A DNA stretch of 7,538 nt, from NCBI GenBank assembly GCA_946887085.1, contig CAMPKG010000170.1, positions 1-7,538 of the forward strand, given 5' to 3'. This document shows positions 1 through 6,505 of the stretch, piece after piece. Numbering within the stretch: the first letter of the stretch is position 1; each line of letters starts with the position of its first letter. The position numbers and the translations under genes are program-made. Below the pieces are notes generated by a model, which saw only the letters and a program-made list of their open reading frames with translations, had not been told where the DNA came from and searched no databases. This DNA comes from an uncultured Sphingobacteriales bacterium. GTDB lineage: Bacteria; Bacteroidota; Bacteroidia; Chitinophagales; Chitinophagaceae.

Positions 1-176
1 AGGCATACCTGACGTTATCGAGAAAATTGGGCATTCAGAGTTCTAAGATAATTGCTTTTCGCAGTTCTTTTTGTCGGCCTCTAATCAAGATTTAATGCAA
101 GGATACCATCAATCAATGCATTACCTGTGCGAATTCCTCAATTTGAATTGCTGTGGATACATGAGAACTCCTAACT
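1..176. other. AT-rich non-coding stretch upstream of the AraC regulator
   Basis: I recognise no complete gene here. One forward frame is open from base 2 and ends at TAA 44-46, reading GIPDVIEKIGHSEF; it could be the last residues of a gene lying to the left, but 14 residues are too few to identify. Bases 139-150 form a short dyad (CAATT, two bases, AATTG), a possible operator only by position. TCAATTTG at 138-145 is a one-mismatch version of the Bacteroidota -7 box TAnnTTTG and might serve the regulator. No recognisable terminator or RNA gene is visible. Confidence 0.4.
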
Positions 177-1046
177 TTGCCATCCTTGGTTACAGTTGCC
201 GACATATTGCAGGTTCATACCGATGCGCCCATTGAAAGGGTATTGGGCCAACCCGCGCACATACTTACCCGCGAGCAGGTGTCAATGAACAGTTTTGTTC
301 ATTCCGAATGGATCGAGGTGAATTTCCCCGATGGCAGCTGGCCCGAAGAACACGCACGCCTTAATCTATTTCCTGTCGCCGATGGGCAATTTTGCCTTCA
401 ACTGCTTTACCTGCAATACTCTGATGAGCCCGGTAACGCCGATATCTGCTGGATAGAATTCAGGCCAGAGTTTTTCGACCAGTATCCGCTTTCGATGCTC
501 GGCTCTGAAGAACCCTTCCGTTTCGACCAGGTAACCGAACAGCAATTTTCTATCTGCGCGCAGAGCAATCAGCTGTTGCAGCAATTGCGTACCGTGACAT
601 CCCCATCAGCTCTAAGAAAAGCACTACAGCAAACCGAGGTGGCCATCCAGATGCTGCGCCGCGCGCTGGAATGCATCGCCATGCCATTCACGGTATGTCC
701 GGTACCTGCCTGCCGTTTCCTTGCTTACGATAGTGAACGGGAAAAAGTGCAGGAAGCCCGTCGCCTTATCGACGAGAATATTGAACAGGCATTTACCATT
801 AAAGAATTGTCGCGCAAAGTAGCGATGAACGAGTGTTACCTGAAAAAAGGATTCAAGGCGCTCATCGGCAAAACTATTCACGAATACCAGCAAGACCTGC
901 GCATATCTAAAGCCAGAGATCTATTACAACAGCCGGGCTATTCCGTTTCGGATGTAGCCAATTCCCTTGGTTATAGCAGTATCTCGCATTTCAGCACCGC
1001 CTTTAAGAAAGCTACAGGGCTTAAACCTTGTGAGCTACTGCGTTAA
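177..1046 (+). CDS. AraC-family transcriptional regulator, PchR-like
   Basis: This is a 289-residue DNA-binding regulator. The C-terminal 100 residues are a typical AraC/XylS double helix-turn-helix: first HTH about 207-230 (FTIKELSRKVAMNECYLKKG), second about 256-284 (SVSDVANSLGYSSISHFSTA, then FKKATGLKP). The YLKKGFKALIGKTIHEYQQD stretch and the preceding YDSEREKVQEAR resemble the PchR group, whose best-known member controls siderophore genes; that ligand cannot be assumed here. The N-terminal 180 residues are a divergent sensor-like domain that I cannot assign. Cys174 and Cys179 lie just before the DNA-binding domain. The start is uncertain: TTG 177 is used because an in-frame TGA lies at 162-164, and the first in-frame ATG is codon 37 (285). 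An ATG at 161 is one base out of frame. The gene ends two bases from the end of the convergent flippase gene, with no room for a terminator. Its target is not indicated by neighbours. Confidence 0.85.
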   Translation: MPSLVTVADILQVHTDAPIERVLGQPAHILTREQVSMNSFVHSEWIEVNFPDGSWPEEHARLNLFPVADGQFCLQLLYLQYSDEPGNADICWIEFRPEFFDQYPLSMLGSEEPFRFDQVTEQQFSICAQSNQLLQQLRTVTSPSALRKALQQTEVAIQMLRRALECIAMPFTVCPVPACRFLAYDSEREKVQEARRLIDENIEQAFTIKELSRKVAMNECYLKKGFKALIGKTIHEYQQDLRISKARDLLQQPGYSVSDVANSLGYSSISHFSTAFKKATGLKPCELLR

Positions 1047-1048
1047 TT

Positions 1049-2554
1049 CTATTTGATAAATTTCCCCACAACCGGAAAGGAGCGCAGCTCCTGCTTTTCC
1101 TGTTTTGTTACGTACAGGAGAAATGCCAGGAATAATACGGTGCCCGTTGCTATGCGAATTAACAAACCATCCGCAATAGTATTGACACCCAGCTGTACGA
1201 AGAAAACTGCAAGCATCACTCCCAGATATCCTATGAGCTTTGGCACATTGTAAGGAACCGGGTAAAAACGCTGCCCCCACATATACGAGAGCACCATCAT
1301 CAAGGTATTTGATAGCAATGTTCCCCAGGCGCATGCATAGTAACCCCAGGTTGGTATCAGCAGCCAGTTGAAAATGACTGAAAGAGCTGCACCGCACAGC
1401 ACGATGTAGGTACCGTATTGTGTTTTGTCGGTGAGCTTATACCAAACGGTCAGGTTGTAATAGATACCTATGAAAATATAAGACAACAACATGATGGGCA
1501 CCACACCTAAAGCTGCACGATATGCTTCGCCCATAAAATACTTCCAGATATCGAGGTACAGCATCACGTTCAGGAACATCACCGCCAGCAATATCACCAG
1601 CCATTTCATGATGCGTGCATATGCTTGTGGTGCGTTCTTATCCTTCGAGATGGAAAAAAAGAAAGGCTCAGCTGCCATCTTGAAAGCCTGAATAAACAGG
1701 TTGATGATGATAGACAGGCGAACTGCGGCTGTAAAATGTCCTAACTGCACCAATGTCTCCTCGCTGGCTGCCGGATATAGTTTCTGGAACATCACGCGGT
1801 TCAGCGACTCGTTCATCCAGCCGGCAAAACCCGTAATGAGAATCGGGAAACCATATTTGAATACACGCCTGAAAAGTTCTTTATCCATTTGCGGGCGGTA
1901 TTCTTTCAGCTCTTTGAACAGCAACAGCAATGTGACCACTGCCTGCAGGATATTGGCGAAGAGAATGAAGCCTACTCCCCAATGATAATCGTACCACCTC
2001 GCAAACGCTGACCCCGGCATAGCGACAGCGACCTCGTCGCCAAAACTGAAGAGGAAAACAATGGTAGCTACGAAGACTATTATACCGGCTATTTTGGTAA
2101 ATGCATATTTGCGTGGGCGCTCTTCCTGCCGCAATCGCGCAAAGGGCAGCGCAGACAAGGTATCTAGCCCCACAATAGCGGCACACCATCCTATATATTC
2201 TACATGGTCTTCTATTTCTGCAAACGTTGCGAGCGGTTCGCGGAACAAAAGCAGCAGGATAGTGAATAGAAGCGTTGAAAAAATGATAGACGTGAACTGC
2301 GTGCGGTAAAGCTTCAACCTGTCCTCTGTACTACTGAAGCGGAAATAAGAAGTTTCCATTCCATAAGTGTACAGCGTTGTCAGGATCGGGAAAAGCTGGT
2401 AGAGAAAAGCCTGTTTACCAAAAACCACCTGGCCCTCGTAGCTGCTAAGGGTATATGTAAGATAGGGGGTGAGTATGTAAGTCAGCAGCCTTGCGCCAAT
2501 ATTGCTGACACCATACCATACTGTTTGTCCGGCTAGCTTTTTTAGTGAGGCCAA
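1049..2554 (-). CDS. Polysaccharide/oligosaccharide flippase, MOP superfamily (Wzx-like)
   Basis: This is a 501-residue integral inner-membrane protein with about a dozen or more hydrophobic segments (clear ones near 87-104, 153-171, 193-213, 276-290, 316-334, 350-367, 382-400, 405-424, 438-456, 466-482). It fits the polysaccharide biosynthesis/MATE-like exporters that move lipid-linked sugar units across the membrane for O-antigen, exopolysaccharide or teichoic-type polymers. The N-terminus LKKLAGQTVWYGVSNIGARL and the late YKLTDKTQYGTYI plus NWLLIPTWGYYACAWGTLL blocks are characteristic of the Bacteroidota members. The start is TTG at 2554-2552: the upstream in-frame codons are ACA, AAC and then a TAA stop, and the first internal Met is residue 66, far inside the conserved region. 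No glycosyltransferases lie beside it, so the exported substrate is unknown. It is co-directional with korB but separated by a repeat-filled gap, so readthrough from korB is possible but unproven. Confidence 0.88.
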   Translation of the reverse strand: MASLKKLAGQTVWYGVSNIGARLLTYILTPYLTYTLSSYEGQVVFGKQAFLYQLFPILTTLYTYGMETSYFRFSSTEDRLKLYRTQFTSIIFSTLLFTILLLLFREPLATFAEIEDHVEYIGWCAAIVGLDTLSALPFARLRQEERPRKYAFTKIAGIIVFVATIVFLFSFGDEVAVAMPGSAFARWYDYHWGVGFILFANILQAVVTLLLLFKELKEYRPQMDKELFRRVFKYGFPILITGFAGWMNESLNRVMFQKLYPAASEETLVQLGHFTAAVRLSIIINLFIQAFKMAAEPFFFSISKDKNAPQAYARIMKWLVILLAVMFLNVMLYLDIWKYFMGEAYRAALGVVPIMLLSYIFIGIYYNLTVWYKLTDKTQYGTYIVLCGAALSVIFNWLLIPTWGYYACAWGTLLSNTLMMVLSYMWGQRFYPVPYNVPKLIGYLGVMLAVFFVQLGVNTIADGLLIRIATGTVLFLAFLLYVTKQEKQELRSFPVVGKFIK

Positions 2555-2565
2555 TGTGTTTTAAT

Positions 2566-2659
2566 TTCTCAATCGCTCAATTGCTCAATACGCAATCAAG
2601 ATTTAATTCTTAAAAATACATTGAGCAATTGAGATATTTCGCAATTGAGTAATTATTCA
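2566..2659. repeat. Octamer repeat copy A (ATTGAG/CTCAAT family) in the korB-flippase gap
   Basis: The gap is almost filled by 8-base units. The left half has three units ending in CTCAAT (2566-2573, 2574-2581, 2582-2589). The right half has units starting ATTGAG at 2620, 2628 and 2644, with a divergent unit ATTTCGCA at 2636 and a run-out unit ATTATTCA at 2652. CTCAATTGCTCAAT (2576-2589) is the exact reverse complement of 2620-2633, giving a 14-bp perfect stem around a 30-base loop. On the transcript coming from korB the stem is not followed by a U-run, so it is not a canonical intrinsic terminator. The repeat overlaps the korB stop codon on one side and ends about a dozen bases before the flippase TTG start on the other. 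It matches copy B after pyrG. Confidence 0.85.
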
Positions 2660-3702
2660 ATTATCCAAGTCTCCCTTCCTTCCAGAAGTTTGTCGAGATC
2701 GCCGGGGCCCTTTTGGGCGATGGCCTCTTCAACCTGCAGGTTCAGCTGGTCTTCGTATGTGGGGCGCTCATTGGCATAAAACACGCCAAACGGGCGAGGG
2801 AAATGTCCCTGCACAGTAGGGTTGTCGAACATCCTCACCAGCATCTGGGCTTTGAAGAAATCTTTTTCGTCGTGTATCCAGAGATCGTCGGCGCTGTAGC
2901 CATCGCCCAGGTTTACCAGCTGTGGCTTATATCCGTCCAGCCTGATGCCCTTGTCTTTGTTGGCGCCGTAAAGCAGCGGTTGTCCCTGCTCCAGGAACAA
3001 TGCTTCTTCCGGTTTTGAACCTTTTTCTGTGAATATTTCAAATGCGCCATCGTTAAAGATGTTGCAGTTCTGGTATATCTCGAGGAACGAGGCGCCGTGA
3101 TGAGCATTCGCACGGAGCAGCATTTGCTGCAGGTGTTTCGGATCACGGTCCATACTACGCGCAATGAACGAAGCATCAGCGCCCATGGCCAGCGCGGCAG
3201 GATTGAACGGATGATCGATGCTGCCCATCGGCGTTGACTTGGTAACCTTGGTCGGCTCCGAAGTAGGCGAATATTGTCCTTTTGTCAAACCATAGATTTG
3301 GTTGTTGAACAGAAGTATATTGATGTCGAAATTCCTGCGCAGCAGGTGGATGGTATGATTACCACCAATGCTCAGGCTGTCGCCATCACCGGTTACTACC
3401 CAAACACTCAGCTCGGGACGGGTAGCCTTCAGTCCGGAAGCTATCGCCGTTGCACGCCCGTGGATGGAGTGCATACCGAAGGTGTTCATGTAGTACGGGA
3501 AACGCGAGCTGCAACCGATACCGGAGATGATCACCACATTCTCACGCGGGATGCCGGTTTGGGGCAATATTGTTTGTACTTGCTTTAGTATTGAATAATC
3601 GCCACAGCCGGGGCACCAGCGCACTTCCTGGTCGGTAGCGAAATCTTTTGCTGAAAGGGGCGCCGCGCCCGAAGCAGCCAGCGGTGTTGCAACATCACTC
3701 AT
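2653..3702 (-). CDS. korB: 2-oxoacid:ferredoxin oxidoreductase, beta subunit (probably 2-oxoglutarate)
   Basis: This is a 349-residue cytoplasmic beta subunit that binds thiamine diphosphate (TPP) and, by family knowledge, decarboxylates a 2-oxoacid to the acyl-CoA while passing electrons through [4Fe-4S] to ferredoxin. The TPP site is visible as GDGD at 105-108 followed by NNQIYGLTKGQ at 133-143. The four cluster cysteines have the family spacing: C30 and C33 in WCPGCG, C64 in GIGCSSR, and C213 in QNCNIFND. The roughly 100-residue C-terminal part (to ETWIIE) is the long KorB form seen in Bacteroidota and Actinobacteria. 2-Oxoglutarate is the usual substrate for this form, but pyruvate or branched acids are not excluded. 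The start is ATG 3702, preceded by a -7 box 18 bases upstream. The catalytic partner KorA (fused gamma-alpha, about 600 residues) normally precedes korB, but here the upstream neighbour is the divergent murI and the downstream one a flippase, so the partner must lie outside the window. Confidence 0.93.
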   Translation of the reverse strand: MSDVATPLAASGAAPLSAKDFATDQEVRWCPGCGDYSILKQVQTILPQTGIPRENVVIISGIGCSSRFPYYMNTFGMHSIHGRATAIASGLKATRPELSVWVVTGDGDSLSIGGNHTIHLLRRNFDINILLFNNQIYGLTKGQYSPTSEPTKVTKSTPMGSIDHPFNPAALAMGADASFIARSMDRDPKHLQQMLLRANAHHGASFLEIYQNCNIFNDGAFEIFTEKGSKPEEALFLEQGQPLLYGANKDKGIRLDGYKPQLVNLGDGYSADDLWIHDEKDFFKAQMLVRMFDNPTVQGHFPRPFGVFYANERPTYEDQLNLQVEEAIAQKGPGDLDKLLEGRETWIIE

Positions 3703-3719
3703 ATTCTGAAAAATCCCTG

Positions 3720-3727
3720 CAAAGTTA
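3720..3727 (-). promoter_or_regulatory. Candidate -7 promoter box for korB
   Basis: On the minus strand these bases read TAACTTTG, an exact fit to the Bacteroidota housekeeping -7 consensus TAnnTTTG. The G is 18 bases upstream of the korB ATG, implying a leader of only about 10-15 bases. I find no clear TTTG -33 element at the expected distance upstream. The box overlaps the edge of the dyad at 3726-3743. Confidence 0.5.
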
Positions 3728-3743
3728 AGCCTAATTGGGCTTA
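3726..3743. promoter_or_regulatory. 18-bp dyad between korB and murI, candidate operator
   Basis: TAAGCC (3726-3731) and GGCTTA (3738-3743) are exact inverted repeats around TAATTG, and the central AATT is itself symmetric, so 16 of 18 positions obey two-fold symmetry. It lies in the only 80 bases separating the divergent korB and murI genes and shares two bases with the korB -7 box, a position where a bound dimeric repressor could block korB. A TTG at 3735-3737 followed after 18 bases by TAACATTT (3756-3763) is a weak murI promoter candidate, which the dyad would also overlap. No regulator can be named from the sequence. Confidence 0.4.
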
Positions 3744-3782
3744 GTATACCTGTTTTAACATTTCCGATTAACTTCGCTCAAC

Positions 3783-4610
3783 GTGCAAAACATCCATCCC
3801 ATAGGCATATTTGATTCCGGGTACGGAGGACTTACTGTTTTCAAGTCTATAGCTGAAAAACTGCCGCAGTATGACTATATCTACCTGGGTGATAATGGTC
3901 GTGCGCCTTATGGCAACCGCTCATTCGAAACAGTGCATGAATATACTTTGGAATGTGTTGAATGGTTCTTTAAGCAAGGTTGTCCGTTGGTGATACTTGC
4001 CTGTAATACAGCATCAGCCAAAGCGCTGCGCACGATCCAGCAGGAAGACCTGCCCAAAATGGAAGACCCTTCAAAACGCGTGCTGGGCGTGATACGCCCA
4101 ACCGCCGAGGTTATCGGCAACTACACTAAAAGCCGGCATGTTGGTGTATTGGGAACTAAAGGCACGGTTAATTCAGGTTCTTACGAGATCGAGATCAAAC
4201 ACCATTCCCCGGATATCAATGTACATCAGCTGGCTTGCCCAATGTGGGTACCGCTGATCGAGAACAACGAATACAACTCAGAAGGCGCCGATTTTTTTAT
4301 CAAAAAATATCTTGATGACCTGATGTCGTCAGCGCCGGAAATCGATACTATACTGCTTGCTTGTACACATTATCCGTTACTGATGGATAAGATTAAAAGC
4401 CACCTGCCATCGAACATGAATGTTGTGGCGCAAGGGGATATAGTCGCAGGAAGTCTCTCCGATTATTTACAGCGGCATCCAGAAATGGAAAACAGGCTTA
4501 GCAAAAGCTGCACGATGCGTTTTTACACTACCGATGATGCAAATGATTTCAACGAACATGCCAGTGCATTTTTCGGGAGACACGTCCAGTCGAATCATCT
4601 GGACTTATAA
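3783..4610 (+). CDS. murI: Glutamate racemase
   Basis: This 275-residue cytoplasmic, cofactor-independent enzyme interconverts L- and D-glutamate and supplies D-glutamate to MurD for peptidoglycan. Length is normal for the family. Visible signatures are FDSGYGGLTV (10-19, with the conserved Asp11-Ser12), GDNGRAPYG (36-44), ACNTASA with catalytic Cys74 (73-79), and ACTHYPLL with the second catalytic Cys194 (193-200). The 36-44 motif usually has Ala where this protein has Gly39; the change is small and leaves the catalytic residues intact. The start is GTG 3783: the upstream in-frame codons contain no ATG, GTG or TTG before the TAA at 3756-3758, and the next residues match the family N-terminus (PIGIFDSG). 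It is divergent from korB and convergent with pyrG, so it is probably transcribed alone and ends at the hairpin at 4612-4646. Confidence 0.95.
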   Translation: MQNIHPIGIFDSGYGGLTVFKSIAEKLPQYDYIYLGDNGRAPYGNRSFETVHEYTLECVEWFFKQGCPLVILACNTASAKALRTIQQEDLPKMEDPSKRVLGVIRPTAEVIGNYTKSRHVGVLGTKGTVNSGSYEIEIKHHSPDINVHQLACPMWVPLIENNEYNSEGADFFIKKYLDDLMSSAPEIDTILLACTHYPLLMDKIKSHLPSNMNVVAQGDIVAGSLSDYLQRHPEMENRLSKSCTMRFYTTDDANDFNEHASAFFGRHVQSNHLDL

Positions 4611-4646
4611 AAAATGGCTCAATAACATTGAGTCATTGAGCCATTT
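4609..4646 (-). terminator. Hairpin terminator for pyrG, possibly bidirectional
   Basis: AAATGGCTCAAT (4612-4623) and ATTGAGCCATTT (4635-4646) form a perfect 12-bp stem with an 11-base loop. Read on the minus strand, the stem runs into six T residues (complement of A 4609-4614), the classic form of an intrinsic terminator for the pyrG transcript. In the murI direction the stem is followed by TTTCGCC and then an AT-rich stretch, so termination there is plausible but weaker. The hairpin begins right after the murI stop codon and is built from the octamer repeat copy B. Confidence 0.75.
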
Positions 4647-4666
4647 CGCCATTGAGAAATTATTTT
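4616..4666. repeat. Octamer repeat copy B (ATTGAG/CTCAAT family) between murI and pyrG
   Basis: Units start at 4627 (ATTGAGTC), 4635 (ATTGAGCC), 4643 (ATTTCGCC), 4651 (ATTGAGAA) and 4659 (ATTATTTT), in strict 8-base steps; one opposing unit GGCTCAAT lies at 4616-4623. From 4625 to 4664 it aligns without gaps to 2618-2657 of copy A with 34 of 40 positions identical, including the divergent third unit ATTTCGC and the fifth unit ATTATT. The six mismatches all fall in the last two positions of an octamer. It ends in the pyrG stop codon. Confidence 0.85.
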
Positions 4667-6326
4667 ATCCTTCTGCTACACCGCTTTTTTCAAACTTGTG
4701 ATGTGCGCCGTTCCCGTTGCGGCTCTCCTGTGCGTCTTTAGCTGCTTTTACAAATGCTACAAACAGCGGGTGCGGGTTCTCTACCGTGCTCTTATATTCC
4801 GGGTGGAACTGAACACCAACATAGAAAGGATGATCCGGCAACTCAACTATTTCTACAAGGCCGGTTTTAGGATTTTTACCTACAGGAACGAAACCTGCTT
4901 TTTCAAACGCATCAAGATATTCGTTGTTGAACTCGTAACGATGGCGGTGGCGTTCAGAAATATTGTTGCTGCCATATATCGTTGCAGTTTTTGAATCTTT
5001 CTGCAAATCGCATTCATAGGCGCCAAGGCGCATTGTACCGCCCATCTGTGTTATCTTCTTCTGCTCCTCCATCATGGCGATAACACCATCCTTGGTATCA
5101 GGATCCATCTCCGTGGAATGAGCGTTTTTCACGCCAAGTACATTGCGTGCAAACTCAACACAGGCCATCTGCATACCCAGGCATATGCCAAAGAACGGTA
5201 TCTTGTTCTCGCGGGCATAACGGATAGCATCTATCTTTCCCTCAATACCACGGCTACCGAAACCGGGGGCTACCAGCATGGCATCTACATTATGCAGCTT
5301 CTCGGTAGCATTCTCAGGAGTAAGGTGCTCGGAGTGGATGTTTCTTACTTCTACTTTGCATTCATTTACAGCACCGGCGTGTATCAATGCTTCCAGGATA
5401 GATTTGTACGCATCCTGCAGCTCTACATATTTGCCGATAAGACCGATAGTTACTTTTGATTTAGGGTAACGCAGCTTGTTCAGGAATTCTTTCCATTTGG
5501 ACAGATCAGGCTCAATACCCATCGGCAGCTCCAGTTTTTGCAGGCAAATCTGGTCGAGCTTTTCCCGCATCATTTCCAGCGGCACGCCATAAATAGTATC
5601 TGCATCCAAAGCTTCGATTACAGCGTCCTGTGTTACATTACAGAACAGCGCTATTTTCCTTTTCAGCTCTTTATACAACGGCTCTTCGGTACGGCAAACG
5701 AGCACATCAGGGTTCAGCCCGTGCTCGCTCATCATTTTTACCGAGTGCTGTGTTGGTTTTGTTTTAAGTTCTTTTGCTGCTTTCAGGTAAGGTATCAGCG
5801 TAAGGTGTACTACCAGTGCATTCTCATCGCCCATTTCCCATTTTAGCTGACGAACCGCCTCTATATATGGCAGCGATTCAATGTCACCAACCGTGCCACC
5901 AAGCTCGGTGATGACAATATCAAACTGGTCGTTCTGTCCAAGCAGGGTCATCCTGCGCTTGATCTCATCGGTAATATGCGGGATAACCTGTACGGTTTTT
6001 CCCAAGTATGCGCCTTCGCGCTCTTTATTAATTACATACTGGTAAATGCGGCCCGTGGTAACGTTGTTAGCCTGAGAGGTAAAAGTATTCAGGTAACGCT
6101 CATAATGGCCAAGATCCAGATCGGTCTCAGCGCCGTCCTCGGTTACATAACATTCCCCGTGCTCGTACGGGTTCAGCGTTCCCGGATCAACATTGATGTA
6201 TGGATCGAATTTCTGGATGGTGGTGCGGAAGCCGCGGGCCTGTAACAATTTGGCCAGTGATGCGGCAATAATCCCTTTCCCTAACGATGATGTAACGCCC
6301 CCGGTTACAAAAATATATTTAGTCAT
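4665..6326 (-). CDS. pyrG: CTP synthase (glutamine-hydrolysing)
   Basis: This 553-residue enzyme converts UTP to CTP using ATP and ammonia from glutamine, the last step of de novo pyrimidine nucleotide synthesis. The N-terminal synthetase domain (about 1-270) begins [16 protein letters not shown], with the nucleotide-binding loop at 9-18, followed by [20 protein letters not shown] (38-57) and the [11 protein letters not shown] block (141-151). The C-terminal class I glutamine amidotransferase domain (about 290-535) has the oxyanion-hole loop PGFGSRG (354-360), nucleophile Cys382 in GICLGMQ, and His508 and Glu510 in FHPEY. A short polar tail follows. I chose ATG 6326 because the family starts exactly at [10 protein letters not shown]; the frame stays open 28 codons further to a TTG at 6410, but that TTG lies inside the -7 box and the extra residues are not family-like. 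It is divergent from the E1 gene and terminates at the hairpin after murI. Confidence 0.97.
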   Translation of the reverse strand: MTKYIFVTGGVTSSLGKGIIAASLAKLLQARGFRTTIQKFDPYINVDPGTLNPYEHGECYVTEDGAETDLDLGHYERYLNTFTSQANNVTTGRIYQYVINKEREGAYLGKTVQVIPHITDEIKRRMTLLGQNDQFDIVITELGGTVGDIESLPYIEAVRQLKWEMGDENALVVHLTLIPYLKAAKELKTKPTQHSVKMMSEHGLNPDVLVCRTEEPLYKELKRKIALFCNVTQDAVIEALDADTIYGVPLEMMREKLDQICLQKLELPMGIEPDLSKWKEFLNKLRYPKSKVTIGLIGKYVELQDAYKSILEALIHAGAVNECKVEVRNIHSEHLTPENATEKLHNVDAMLVAPGFGSRGIEGKIDAIRYARENKIPFFGICLGMQMACVEFARNVLGVKNAHSTEMDPDTKDGVIAMMEEQKKITQMGGTMRLGAYECDLQKDSKTATIYGSNNISERHRHRYEFNNEYLDAFEKAGFVPVGKNPKTGLVEIVELPDHPFYVGVQFHPEYKSTVENPHPLFVAFVKAAKDAQESRNGNGAHHKFEKSGVAEG

Positions 6327-6407
6327 AACGCACCTGTTTTTTATGACCGGTATGCGCAGCAAGATTGATATTACAATAAATCTTTGGAAATAGCTGTAGC
6401 GGTCGCA

Positions 6408-6415
6408 CAAAGATA
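6408..6415 (-). promoter_or_regulatory. Candidate -7 promoter box for pyrG
   Basis: The minus strand reads TATCTTTG, an exact TAnnTTTG match. It implies transcription starting a few bases downstream and a leader of roughly 75 bases before ATG 6326, which supports the shorter pyrG start. No convincing -33 TTTG is seen at the expected spacing, and I see no stable hairpin or GGGC-type initiation stretch like that used for pyrG control in Firmicutes. Confidence 0.5.
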
Positions 6416-6481
6416 GAAACTAAATTCCAATCCTGAAAAATTGAGTTTCGGCCGTGCCGGGTAAATGCGGGTATTAGCGCT

Positions 6482-6489
6482 TATTTTTG
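6482..6489 (+). promoter_or_regulatory. Candidate -7 promoter box for the E1 gene
   Basis: TATTTTTG matches TAnnTTTG exactly and lies 16 bases before the ATG at 6506, giving a very short leader, similar in geometry to the korB box. A T-rich box is easier to match by chance, and no -33 element is clear. Confidence 0.45.
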
Positions 6490-6505
6490 CCCCCAAATCA
6501 GTTTT

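Larger units (their letters stand above)
6327..6505. other. Divergent pyrG / E1 promoter region
   Basis: This 179-base intergenic region separates two divergent start codons and contains both candidate -7 boxes. The pyrG side (6327-6402) would be transcribed as a leader; it contains a 6-bp ACCGGT palindrome at 6346-6351 but no extended stem that I can support. The middle (6416-6481) shows no clear dyad, riboswitch or small gene. Confidence 0.5.

Noticed and set aside
1035..2309. Several open frames of 66-120 codons overlapping the flippase gene on either strand.
   Set aside because: They overlap a clear membrane-protein gene, show no recognisable domain, and are explained as shadows of its coding pattern.
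83..2607. A 14-base identical string (AATCAAGATTTAAT) at 83-96 and 2594-2607.
   Set aside because: A single match of this length in AT-rich intergenic DNA is within chance expectation for the window, and the flanks do not extend the match.
2576..2633. The copy A stem as an intrinsic terminator for korB.
   Set aside because: No T-run follows the stem in the korB direction and the loop is 30 bases, so it lacks the standard form; partial termination cannot be excluded.
2566..2659. A CRISPR array in the octamer repeat regions.
   Set aside because: Units are 8 bases with 2-base variable linkers and no unique spacers of 25-40 bases.
3783..3850. A defective glutamate racemase because of Gly39 in the GDNGRAPYG motif.
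   Set aside because: Both catalytic cysteines, the Asp-Ser pair and the overall length are intact; a single Ala-to-Gly change next to the motif is likely tolerated.
6327..6410. A 28-residue N-terminal extension of CTP synthase.
   Set aside because: It would start at a TTG inside the -7 box, and the family begins exactly at the internal [10 protein letters not shown].
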